Positions 43,025 to 53,228 of a stretch of 64,000 nucleotides of DNA are shown here, in pieces. Source of the DNA: Alentia gelatinosa (taxonomy: Eukaryota > Annelida > Polychaeta > Phyllodocida > Polynoidae); contig OX465583.1 in NCBI GenBank assembly GCA_950022655.1, forward strand, positions 14,779,298-14,843,297, given 5' to 3'. A model generated the notes under the pieces. That model was given only the letters and a program-made list of their open reading frames with translations. It was not told where the DNA came from and did no database searches. The first letter of the stretch is position 1; each line of letters starts with the position of its first letter. Made by a program: the position numbers and the translations under genes.

Positions 43025-43710
43025 TTGGTTTACCGTGAAAGTCCAGTCAAGGACAGGCCTGACAACAAGACAAGGAAGAGGGCATTGCTGCTCTTCATGA
43101 CAGGTGCTAATGTTAGGGAGATCATCCAAACTCTAGCTGACAAAGGGGTGAAGTATGATTATAGGGCTGCTGTAAGGGCCCTGAATAAATACTTTGAGTT
43201 GCCCACCAACACACTCTACCAGCATAAGAGTAACTGTACAAAAGGAAAAGGAAACTGTTGTATGAAGCCCTGGATGAGCAGACAGAGCCCATGACATCAG
43301 AAGGGAAAGAGTCAACCCAAAGAGTGAACAAGGTCATTGCCGGGAAGACAGGGACACAACATAAGGTAACATCGCTATCAGACAAGGCTATATCATGCTG
43401 GGACTGTGGTCGGCCAGGCCATAGATCTAAAGACCAGAACTTTTCCACAAAGGTAAATAAATACAATAGCTTTAATGAAGTGGGTCACTTTAGCATCTAA
43501 TGTCATCAGAGACAGTCAGAAAATAAAGGTCAGAGGCCAGGTAGGGTCAGGCATGTTGGTTAGGGTGAAGGACAACATGACTATGCATTTCACATGTATT
43601 CAGTAAATAACCATACTGATGATACATGACCTTTTGTTGTAAGAGGGGTAAGATAGATTGAATCATTATTGATTCTGGCAGTGTTTCAAATCAGCCAAGG
43701 TGAATGGGAA
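43025..43710 (+). pseudogene. Decayed Ty3/gypsy-type gag-protease fragment
   Basis: Frame one gives KTRKRALLLFMTGANVREII, YDYRAAVRALNKYFELPTN, the capsid-like pattern of gypsy/Mag-type gag. A frameshift near 43230-43260 moves to the frame encoding EKETVVYEALDEQTEP and a zinc knuckle CWDCGRPGHRSKDQ at 43396-43437, in which the last cysteine is replaced (Gln). A third frame at 43662-43685 reads IIIDSGSVSNQ, the aspartic protease DSG site. No reverse transcriptase, integrase or LTRs were found, so this is a dead fragment. Confidence 0.8.
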
Positions 43711-43724
43711 AGGTGTAAGATTCT

Positions 43725-43985
43725 TTGTTTGTTTGGTTTGATTTGACATCCAGTTAATCATTACAGGTCCTTACCTTGACTTTCTTTTGATTGGTGTAAT
43801 TTTTTCCGTTCCGTAGGCACTATGGTCGGGGCCGTGGTTGGGAATTATTATTTACCTTGACTTTCTCATGGTTCTGTTACACCACGAGGGTAGTTATAGA
43901 ATCTATGTGATGAACTCAGGTTAAAATCACACTCCTACTAATTTACCGAGGTGAGAGTTCTTTTACTTCCCACTTACCACATAGA
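43725..43985. mobile_element. SINE body copy (TTTAACGTCCAGT family)
   Basis: TTTGTTTGGTTTGATTTGAC, ATCCAGTTAATCATTACAGG, then a ~60-bp insertion relative to other copies, then TTTACCGAGGTGAGAGTTCT and TTTACTTCCCACTTACC. Related to 32740-32935 and 46970-47185. Confidence 0.65.
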
Positions 43986-44058
43986 CATGATATGTGAAGA
44001 ATTGACCATGCAGGCAGTGAGAGTTGTGGGGAAATCCTGGAGACTGTAAAACACTGCA

Positions 44059-44366
44059 GGGACCTGTTTCACTAGTTTGTGACATGTCTAGATGGCGTCT
44101 AGATGGTATGTCCGGTTTCATAAGAACTAGACATTAGACTTCCTTTTGTCCGTTCTTGCTTGCACTGCTGGTGCCGCTTTTCATGTTTGTCTAACACTTT
44201 TGTCACGAAACTAGTGAAATAGGTCCATGATGTGTAGATTTGTCTAATTCTTATGTTTGGGGTCTGTCTTTTCCTAAGGGCAGCTACTTGTGTTGTCATG
44301 AAACTAGACAACCTCAATGTCTGTATGGTGTCACAGACATGTCACAAGACTAGTGAAACAGGTCCC
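44059..44366. mobile_element. GGGACCTGTTTCA-ended MITE, copy 2
   Basis: The ends GGGACCTGTTTCACTAGTTT and inverted AGACTAGTGAAACAGGTCCC. The interior is about 90% identical by eye to 18005-18313, including GTCCGTTCTTGCTTGCACTG and GGTGTCACAGACATGTCACA. Confidence 0.85.
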
Positions 44367-45428
44367 TGGTCTAATACTGAGTCCTATAGGGTGCCCGCCA
44401 CTGGTGCTCCTGCTCCTGGCCGCCGCGATTCTCCTCCCGGCTCTCGGGGCTCCCGCTCCCGGCCCACCATGGATAATATTTCAATTGATTTATTTAAAGT
44501 AGAGAAAACCGACGTTTCCCGGGAAAATGACATCCCTGTAATAAAGAAGGGTCTATTAGAAATGGTATGATAACTTTCTATCAAATTTTCATAATCAGAT
44601 GAGCTGTTCAATCAAGCCAATGTTTTTCATCTAGGATATACATACACTGAAGAAGTATTGGCGATTTCGCAGCGACAGAGATCTGACACCGGATTTATTA
44701 ACTTAATATTAGAATTTATCTTTTTTTTACATGAATATGACCAGCTAATGACGTCGCTGGCTTGAAGGTGAAGGCGGGAAGGCAGCGGAAGTCCCAACCA
44801 CAGATGCGTGTGGCTAACAATGGTGCCCCCTGATGCCTTATACCGTAAATATATCCCTCTAACCCTCTGGTATTTCAGTGCATCTAAAAGTTTCCATGCA
44901 TAGAAATAAATAATTCACTCTTTCAAATAACTCAAAAATGTTATCTAGAAGTTGTTTTATGCCTATTTTGACACAGCTATAAGCGTTTCAGTGGTTAAAT
45001 GCAAATTAGGATTTTTTCCCCAAGATGGATTTTTTTGTATCTTAAGTATGATGTTTTGAGGACCTCTCTGAGATGCATTGTAAAGAAAAGAATTATATTG
45101 CAATCTGTGGTGTGTCATCTTAGTTTTAGCACATAAGGGTCACCTGAGAATCATATAATAATAGGGACGAAACAGAACTTGTGAACGAAAGTAGTTCAAT
45201 TCTATCTGGAGTCATATGAAGTTGTAGGCAAATCTGGCTGTAAAGTGATGGTTATGAGTTAAGAGTGGGTCTCAAATGATGAAAATAGTTCTCACATCAA
45301 AGTGCCTGAAATCACACCAAGAGTTAAAAAGTGTGCCTAACAGATATGGATGTTGAGGTTGAATCTTCTTCTTGCACCATTTCTACTGTGTCAGGGGGTT
45401 CTGTGTGAGGCAAGGCTTCAGAGAACCA
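44367..45428. other. No gene recognised
   Basis: No supported gene. A GC-rich stretch at 44395-44470 is not part of a recognisable exon. Confidence 0.35.
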
Positions 45429-46079
45429 GGGGCCCGTTTCAATAGAATGGGTCACTAAGCCACTTAGTGACATGTATAGTGACTCAAATAGTGACAGGAA
45501 TAGTGACAAAATTTAATTCTCGTTGCAAAAGGCATGTCACTATTGGGGTGGTGTGTCCGTTCACTATTGGTGACATAGTGACATTGCTGCCTGGGCCTTA
45601 CAATGGATGGTGTTACTGCTATCGGGAACAAGTGGTGTCAAGGTAAAGGTCACTGGATAAATTATCGACTGCGCTTGGGTAATTCTACACTGAACACCAG
45701 AGCAGCATTTTCTATGATAAAATTCAAATGTGAATATCTCTCGATTGCATGGACCGATATTCTTCATATTTTGCATGTTTATAAGTTGTATGTGTCCCTA
45801 ACTGGGGTTAAAGTTTCATAGCTTTATTCCTATGGTAAGTAAAGTTATGTGTTTGTGACTTCAAAAACGAGAGGGTATACCCTCTCGCTATTATAGACAC
45901 TATAGTGACCCTTTTAGTGACCGGACAGCCACTTCTGAAATGGTACAAGCCACTATTTGCGCTTGTCTGCTACCCGGTGTCGCAGAATCGGTTGTCCCTA
46001 AACTACTGCAACGCAACCTGTCGCTATTGTGTCACTACCCCCGTTAACGGACGTCCTACAGCCTATTGAGACGGGTCCC
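45429..46079. mobile_element. Related MITE with GGGGCCCGTTTCAATAG ends
   Basis: The left end GGGGCCCGTTTCAATAG and right inverted CTATTGAGACGGGTCCC. Subterminal repeats of CACTATTG and TAGTGACA flank a core at about 45700-45850 (AAATTCAAATGTGAATATCT, ATTCTTCATATTTTGCATGT). That core also occurs in the elements at 27.6 and 51.5-51.8 kb. Confidence 0.7.
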
Positions 46080-46689
46080 AGGTCTATCTATGCCTGATAG
46101 GTTTAGAGATTATGTTGTGTCATAGGTAGGTTTAGTAGTATTGTATTGTGTCATAACCAAGCACTGGAACTACCATGTTTGTGATTGTGGACCTAAGTCA
46201 GAGTGAGTCAAGAAATGTTGTATTATATGATCTGATAAAGAAAGAAAAGGAACAGGAAAAAAAGTATTGTCATGTCCGCAATGCGTCAGTTCATGAAAGC
46301 TTGTTACCTACTATATTTAAAACGGTAGAATTCCGTCGAATCCGCTTGAAGTTGCTCCCATACATAGAGACATAGTGAACCCGATCTAGGCCTGGAGATT
46401 GAAGGGCCACGAGAGTGAGATTCTCGTACAGTACTTAACTGAATCTTGCTACTATTTTTTGTTTTTCTCTACACAGATGTACTTCTATTCTTATGATTTG
46501 TTTCTAGATGTACTAAAAACATTATTTGGAAGTGTAGTTTTCTAATCTACCTTTCTCGTGAGAAACCAATGAGATTACATTTCGCTGGTTCCCTACCATG
46601 GTTCTGGTAGCCCTTTCAAAACTCCGCTGACAACTTCCCCCCACCCACCACCACTCCAGCGACTAGTCTAAGTATTTGAACCACCTCAG

Positions 46690-46900
46690 ACATCTGGCTC
46701 TGTGGAGCAGTCAGCAGAGTGTTCGGCTAGGGATGCGGGTGTAGGGAGTTCGATTCCTGTATAGGCTTTTGACTTTACGGGGTTTTTCGGACCCGACGAA
46801 GTCGCTAGTAACAAATAAAGACGACTTCCAGTAATGGTGCCTGACGGCATGCCACGTTGTACTTGCAAATATGATGAATCATCCCTCATACAAAGCCATT
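46690..46900 (+). mobile_element. tRNA-derived SINE
   Basis: The head (46690-46770) resembles a tRNA: GGCTCTGTGGAGCAGTCAGC as a box-A region and GGGAGTTCGATTCCTG as box B. The body continues with GGGTTTTTCGGACCCGACGA, ACAAATAAAGACGACTTCCA and TTGTACTTGCAAATATGATG. The body fragment recurs at 42236-42320. RNA polymerase III transcription is expected for the family. Confidence 0.6.
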
Positions 46901-46969
46901 ACAGTACTAGTACGGTTCTCCAGCTAAGAGGTTTCACCCACTGAGCTTAGAACATTATTTCATCCAAGT

Positions 46970-47185
46970 TGTTTGTTTGTTGGTTTGATTTAACGTCCAG
47001 TTAACCATTAGAGGTTCTCACCAGACTTACTCAAGGTTCTTTTACACCACATGGGTGGTGGTCGAATCTATGTGATGAATTCAGATAGAGATCCCACCCC
47101 TACACATTTACCGAGGTGAGAGTTCTTTTACTTCCCACACCACATAGACATGGTATGAGAAGGATGGCCTTTGATTTAGCAGTAA
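46970..47185. mobile_element. SINE body copy (TTTAACGTCCAGT family)
   Basis: TTTGTTTGTTGGTTTGATTT, AACGTCCAGTTAACCATTAG, CACATTTACCGAGGTGAGAG and GGCCTTTGATTTAGCAGTAA. The last part matches the sequence next to the tRNA-like head at 13310-13360. Confidence 0.7.
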
Positions 47186-47214
47186 TTTTCATCCAAGTCA
47201 GTCTAGAGGAAGAT

Positions 47215-47460
47215 ACTAGCTGATATATTTGTTCCATGGTACGCAAGTGTCCATTCTCGAAACAACACTGATCGCCCGACGAGAAGACAACAAAAGATAC
47301 TAATCAAAGTAGATGCCCCAAAAAGCGAGAAATACCGAAAATCCCCTTTATATCATGGTACTATGAGCTGGCACCAATTACCTAAAGACATTCAAAGCAT
47401 TGTGGAAGAAGAAGGCCCTACAAGGTTGAATTGTATATCTTTATACTGAATAAAATAAAC
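47215..47460 (+). pseudogene. LINE 3-prime end fragment
   Basis: Conceptual translation around 47270-47440 gives RPTRRQQKILIKVDAPKSEK and YRKSPLYHGTMSWHQLP, the typical C-terminal end of Jockey/CR1-group LINE reverse transcriptases. It is followed by a stop and an AATAAA-containing tail (47449-47460). The rest of the ORF is absent, consistent with 5-prime truncation. Confidence 0.65.
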
Positions 47461-47838
47461 CACAAAAATTCTCTATTGTATTTATTACAATTTTATTATG
47501 ATGCGCTATTCTGGAAAATATGTCTTACATAGTCACATGGACTGTGTGATAAGTGAAACTAATGAAAAAGGCGTGGTCCTAGCAATCTTGTAACTTAGTG
47601 GGGGACATTTATATGACTGAGGTTCCTATCAAAATGCAAACATTATTTCAATACTACATAGAAATTAAGATCCGTGGAAAACCCTGTAGAATTTATTAGA
47701 AAGGCGGACTAATTAAAAATAAACACCAAGCCTTTCAGATTTGGAGCTACTGGTGGTTTATAAAATTGCCTGGCTTCAGGCCTTATGTAAATTTCAAAAC
47801 CCCTCAGGTTAGTTGGTCCCCAGTTTGAGGCTGGCGCC
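47461..47838. other. No gene recognised
   Basis: No supported feature. Confidence 0.35.
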
Positions 47839-47839
47839 A

Positions 47840-48615
47840 AAAAATCAGCATAATGACTGACAGCATAATGACTGACAGCACAAAGGACGAAAACAGGGTT
47901 TCATATTAGGGAGCGTAAACAAACTGATTTTGGAAGTACACTGTATATCTGTAATAGAAATACGCCAAGGCTGCGCCGTATCTAATGCAACACCACAGCC
48001 TGCAGCATGATGATCTGTACCTCATCAAATGGGATACAAATGCAGAGCTCATATACGTGGATATGCATTTATCTCACCCCTGGTATTTTTGTCTCATAGG
48101 GCTAATATTGGGAATTCGTTCTCCATGCCCCTATGAGAATTGCAGTCCGTCTTCCATGGTTTATATCCTGTGTATCGTACATTTTGTTAGTGTGTACAGG
48201 GGTGAGATAAATACAAAAAGCAACTCGTTTGGTCAAAGTCATTGTTCTCCAATTCGTGTGAATGCTACATGATATTCACTTGGGTCTCGCCTCGTTCATA
48301 TCACTCCACATCTAACTCGTGGCGACCGACTACTTTGGCCAGAACTTGTTCGCTTCTTCTTCAGTCCGTGCTGCTCTGCATAAAATATTATGGGATGGCT
48401 CTACAGTGGGTTTGCCAATTTTTAATCAGTATACTTTTAAAGTTTGTTTACGCTCCTATTTATAGAGTGATTGCTTTTAAAAAGGCCTAATTTGCATATA
48501 GCCATATGACAAAATCTGTTTCCAGCTATGGCTGAGAGCATGATAACTGAAAGCACAAAGCCTGATTGCACAATGTCTGACAACACAATGACTGACAGCA
48601 TAATGAATGACAGCT
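47840..48615. repeat. ~18-bp minisatellite interrupted by a foldback element
   Basis: Units of the type ACTGACAGCATAATG occur at 47853-47885 and again at 48540-48613. Foldback F6 and other sequence lie in between. Confidence 0.55.
48070..48355. mobile_element. Two-block foldback element F6
   Basis: Block A (48070-48209): TATCTCACCCCTGG to AGGGGTGAGATA, with GGGCTAATATTGGGAATTCG inside. Block B (48221-48355): CAACTCGTTTGGTCAAAGTC pairs with TACTTTGGCCAGAACTTGTT, with centre GGGTCTCGCCTCGTTCATA. Same subfamily as 35653-35938 and 49542-49829. Confidence 0.8.
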
Positions 48616-49419
48616 GGAGTCCGGACCTCGAGGGTCAGGTCCGTCTTGTCTCCCAGTCCCACAACAGTCCCCGACTGTAACTAGGTCACTCCCTACCAGG
48701 GAATATTTATATAGTACCTCTGAGGTTTGAATACAAGTATCAGAACAATAGGGCTAAGGGGTTTTCACGATGAGATTTTGCCTGGTGAGGGTCTATGCTA
48801 CGAAGGGTCCTACAGGGGTCCGTGTAGGGCCCCTGGTGATGGCCAAAGGGGGAGCCCAAAAAAACTCCCCAGAGAATCTTTTAAATTTTGAGAGAATTTT
48901 AGTGGATGAAACAAACTCTATACAGGAATGGACACATGTGTAAATAATTTCACAACAGGCAACACATTTTGTGGGAAATTCTCAGAAAACCGTAAAACCA
49001 TGCGAAAGTGATAAAATCGTGCATAGATCACATTGCATCACCAACATTTATGTAATACAATGACTTCATCGGATTTCAGAACGTTACAAAACAGCCAGAT
49101 GTAGCAGAATTGTTTCCTAAGGGAGTGAGGTTCTTATCAAATGATTATAGTGCAATGAGATTGTTCATGTGTTGATTTTGTTCTTACAGAGGAAATTGTG
49201 CAGCGTTGGAGGGGTGCACATGTAGCTAGAAGGATATACTATTGTTCATCTGGGAGCGAGCACATGTTAACACCAATGGGTTTATGCTAGTTTTGAACAG
49301 GGAGAATGAACTGTGTAATTAAATCATGATACTGAATAAAAGAGAGCGCTGCTCGTTTAAAAAAAAAGAGAAGCTAACAAAGGCGTCGTGACAATTTGAA
49401 TGCGACATTATGTTAGATA
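48616..49419. other. No gene recognised
   Basis: No supported feature. Confidence 0.35.
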
Positions 49420-49541
49420 ATCAGGTCAGTGTCTGTGTACTGTGTGAAGCATTCATAAGTTAAACAGTTGTGTACCAGGTATGTGTGTGTATTATGTGAA
49501 GTAATCACAGACTGAATAGCTGTGTATCAGGTCAGTGTGTT

Positions 49542-49829
49542 TATCTTACCCCTGGAATAAATGTCCATAGGCTTAACACTGGGAACTCGTTCTCCATGCC
49601 CCTACAAGTATTGCAGTCCGTTCTCCATGGTCTATATCGTGTGTGCTGCCCATTCCTTTAGTGTGTAGAGGGGTGAGATAAATACAGAAAGCAACTCGTT
49701 TTGGCCAAAGAAGTCATTCTCCAACTCGTTTGAATGCTATGTGATATTCACTCAGCTGTCGCCTCGTTCATATCACACCGCATCAAACTCGTGGAGAACA
49801 ACGACTTTGACCAAAACTTGTTGGTTTCT
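49542..49829. mobile_element. Two-block foldback element F7
   Basis: Block A (49542-49680): TATCTTACCCCTGGAATAAA to GAGGGGTGAGATA, with CCATAGGCTTAACACTGGG. Block B (49690-49829): CAACTCGTTTTGGCCAAAGA pairs with CTTTGACCAAAACTTGTTGG, with centre CAGCTGTCGCCTCGTTCAT. It is the best-preserved member of its subfamily. Confidence 0.85.
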
Positions 49830-50046
49830 TCTTTAGTATTATGTAAAACAATCATTGGCTAAACAGTCATGTACCAGGTCAGTGTGTACTCAGTGTCTGT
49901 GTATTATTTGCAATATTCAGAGGCTAAACAGTCATGTACAAGGTCAGTGTCTGTCTACTATATAGGGAGACATAGTTAGTGTGGCTGAAAGGAAACTGTT
50001 CCATGTTGTTTTCATCGGAACTATTTGCAGGGTGAAAAATCATGAA

Positions 50047-50287
50047 CCAGGAAGCTGTTTCAAAAGTCGAATGAGGTCTCGCTAGCGGCACATCACATTT
50101 TGAAAGCGAGAGGCCGGCAACAGCGAGCGGCACCTCAAATCAAAGCGGCAGCAAAACTACTACCAATATCCCATAGAGAGCGACACCTCCATCTCGACAG
50201 CGACGCCTCAAGTTCCATTGTTGGCCTCTCGCATTGGCGATGAGTACTCTCGTTTAGCACCCTCCCGACCTTTGAAACAGCTCCCTG
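50047..50287. mobile_element. MITE with CCAGGAAGCTGTTTCAAAAG ends
   Basis: The left end CCAGGAAGCTGTTTCAAAAG and inverted right TTTGAAACAGCTCCCTGG. The interior has repeated GCGAGAGGCC and AGCGGCACCTC motifs in both orientations. Ends resemble the GGGACCTGTTTCA group. Confidence 0.7.
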
Positions 50288-50345
50288 GTCAGTGTTTGTC
50301 CGCCTAACTGGCGGCCATTTAACTTTGAAGCCTGCATGGTTACTC

Positions 50346-51217
50346 ATAGATCAAATATTCACACCCTCATCTCCATTGAGGAGTGAAGGGTTGTTTTACA
50401 TGGGACTCCCAAAATTCGCCCAAACCTACCTCAAACGTAGTATTTGCAGGTGACTTGTTAGTTCCCATATCAAGTTTCTTGTAAATATTCACAAATCCTT
50501 TGCTCACAAGTGTTGCTATTCCAACATAAAGATAGATTCCCAACTATTTCACTTCAATTTGAGCCATTCAATTGTTGTTCTCCTTTAAAGGTGAAGGTCA
50601 TGCCCTGGAGCCCGGGAGCATGCCCTGTCACCTTCTCTGAGTCACTCTTACTAGCAGTTCCTCATAAGATTAGACTTGCTCTCTCACTACCTTCATATAA
50701 AACAGTAAGTGTGATGGGTAACACAACATCCACCCTGCTACTAGTACCTGAATGCCATAATAGGTGTTTTCAGGGACCAGCAAAAGGATATTCCATGATG
50801 GCTGCACTTGAGAAGGAGGGAAAGATCTCTTTGATTTAACATCTAATTGACAATTTGTGCATGTAGGAGGCTGGTCATGGGTGGCACGATGATAGAACCA
50901 TTGCTCGCCTAGCGTGTGATGCATCAACCAGCCCTGTTGTGGACAGAGCTGAGTTTTTGTTGTTTCTAAGCATTTTTTTAGCTGGAGGTCAATTTAGGCA
51001 AAGTAGTACCTATTTCCAAGTAGCTCCAAGCCACACAATTTACATGCATTACTTTGACTAAATCATAAACATGGCTTTGTGATATTGGAGCAACTAATAA
51101 TACATTATTAGCACAAAAAGAAAAAAAAAGAGAAACTAGGCCTACGATGGGGGTAGACTACGATGATATCGGGGTGTGTGTCCACCTCTGATCGGTTCAT
51201 ATTAATCAGCGCATCTG
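50346..51217. other. No gene recognised
   Basis: No supported gene. The frames at 50510-50839 and 50670-50927 have no recognisable domain. Confidence 0.35.
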
Positions 51218-52023
51218 GGCCCTGTTTTTCAGTAACGACATCGTCGGCCAACGATACCGTACAATCGTCCAGCGATTCCACAACATTCTGGAAGACACAA
51301 AATGGCCGCTGTTCTATAGACACGATCGTAGTGCGCCACTCACGATCGCCGCTAAAACTGTCGGCCGTCACGACAAGTATAGAACTGTCTTAGGTTCTAT
51401 AACACATCACTGTGCGTATATAGAGGATTTTTCCACTTCCCGACAGAATTAAGCCATGAAATTTTTTATACGAGTAAGGGATACATATAACCTATAATCT
51501 TCCCAAATATGAAGAAGATCGGTCGCAGCGTTCCGAAGATATCGGCGTTTGAATTTCGTCATAGCAAACGCTGCTCTGTGGCCATAACACCCTCCCACCT
51601 CCGGATACGCAGTCAATACTGCATAAATTAGCGGAGGCATCAGGAAAATACACTGGCCACCAGAGCAGACGATTGCTATGACGAAATTCAAACGCCGATA
51701 ACTTCGGAACGGTGCAGCCGATTTTCTTCATATTTGGTACGATTATTTGTTATATGTACACCTTATTTCATTGCTTAATTCTAACAGGAAGTGAAGTTGC
51801 GCATTCTGTACGACATGTCCACAGGTGTCATGAACTGACGACACTTTGGGCGACATTTTCAGTCACGTGACCCCACGATTGTCGTGACTGAAAAACACAT
51901 CTGCATGCCCTGCGACTCTTACACTCACGACATATCGCCTATTCACTATAGTGTCATGTCTATCGAACACTGACAGCAAAAACACGTCACCCATAACGAT
52001 TGCCGTGACTGAAAAATAGGGCC
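51218..52023. mobile_element. MITE with GGGCCCTGTTTTTCAGT ends
   Basis: The ends GGGCCCTGTTTTTCAGTAAC and inverted CGTGACTGAAAAATAGGGCC. Subterminal CGATCG/ATCGTGAG motifs. The centre holds two inverted copies of a conserved core (about 51460-51590 and 51670-51790: AAATTCAAACGCCGATA, CTTCATATTTGG, TTATATGTA). The same core occurs in the elements at 27.6 and 45.7 kb. Confidence 0.75.
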
Positions 52024-52024
52024 C

Positions 52025-52248
52025 TGGGGCCCATTTCATAACCCAGGATCGTACATGTAGACCCTTTTCTTTACGCCATAGAGACCAAGGGACAATGCGG
52101 GTCAATTTCATTCAACATTTATGGACGACCTTATGGAAGGCCAATACTATCTTAGCCAACAGACTTGAATATTATTAGACGATAACCCTTGTACGAGGTA
52201 CAGAAAAGGTTCTTCATGTACGATCCTAGATTATGAAACAACCCCCTG
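52025..52248. mobile_element. MITE with GGGGCCCATTTCATAA ends
   Basis: GGGGCCCATTTCATAACCCA and GGATCGTACATGTAGA pair with the inverted right end CATGTACGATCCTAGATTAT, GAAACAACCCCCTGG. It begins within a base or two of the preceding element, so the two abut. Confidence 0.75.
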
Positions 52249-52955
52249 GTGTTTGTTTGTTTGTTTATTTGGGTAGTTTATTAAACGTCAAATTTGTTCA
52301 ATTAAACTTATGTATCTGGTGTCGGTGGATGTTGCTCCTTCCCGAGCTTATAGTGTCCGTGCGTGTCAACTTCTGCATTTGGATTCACAACAGTCAATTT
52401 ACCGGAAAATTACAAAGAAAGATAACAATACGGGGGCTTTCGCATTCATTTCGTGTACTACATTTGCTTAGGAAGGTTATTAAGGTATGAATAAATATAT
52501 ACAACTATTATAAAGGAGGAGGAGGAGGCTAGGATAACCACTGACTATTTCCAAAGTTCCGTCAGTAAATATTAGTGCATGAATGTGCACTTCTGTGGCT
52601 GATTCCATCATCACCGATTTTTACAGATAGCATGGACCAGTATCTTGCAGTAGGTACTTGCTAAATCGTGCTAAGTCATATTACATCTTGTAACATCTGC
52701 CTGCTTCAATGCCCCAATGTGTGTAGCCCCTATTATCGCCCATGTGGGGCTCTTTTATCAACTAGTCACGCTCTCACGATTAATCCAGACATAGCAAGCA
52801 ATAAGAATTGCCCTGGATCGGCTTAGATCTCCTAATGGAATACCCACTACAGTGAGGATTGATTGATAATATGTGCAGAGTGGTGCAGGTGAGTGAGAGT
52901 CAATATCAGAATCAATACGCTGTGGTCTGTCATCGCCATGGTGGCATCATTACAG
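52249..52955. other. No gene recognised
   Basis: No supported gene. A GTTTGTTTGTTTATT stretch follows the MITE. Confidence 0.35.
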
Positions 52956-52956
52956 T

Positions 52957-53228
52957 TATCCTACCCCTCATATAAATCTCCATAGGCTTAACATGGTGTG
53001 ACTGTATGCCACGGTTATGCCATGAATTATTTATATGCCACGGGTGACATATGAGGTTAAAAACATGTGAAGGGGTAGGATAAAATCTAAATGTCACTGA
53101 ATTTCATATAATTGTTTACATGACATTCGTTGTCTACAGCTACAGATATCACTCAGCTCCGCTTCGTGATATTATTCCGCGTAGACAACTCATGCCATAT
53201 AAACAATCATATGAAATTGCGTGACATT
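52957..53228. mobile_element. Two-block foldback element F8
   Basis: Block A (52957-53082): TATCCTACCCCTCATATAAA to AGGGGTAGGATA, with CTCCATAGGCTTAACATGG. Block B (53084-53228): AAATGTCACTGAATTTCATA and TAATTGTTTACATGACAT pair with CATATGAAATTGCGTGACAT on the right. The centre has CAGCTCCGCTTCGTGATAT. Arm sequence unique in this window. Confidence 0.8.

Larger units (their letters stand above)
49420..50345. repeat. ~55-bp minisatellite interrupted by two elements
   Basis: Units contain GTCAGTGTCTGTGTATTATG and CTAAACAGTCATGTACCAGG (about 49425, 49480, 49830, 49890, 49940). Foldback F7 and the MITE at 50047-50287 both sit inside the array. Confidence 0.7.
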
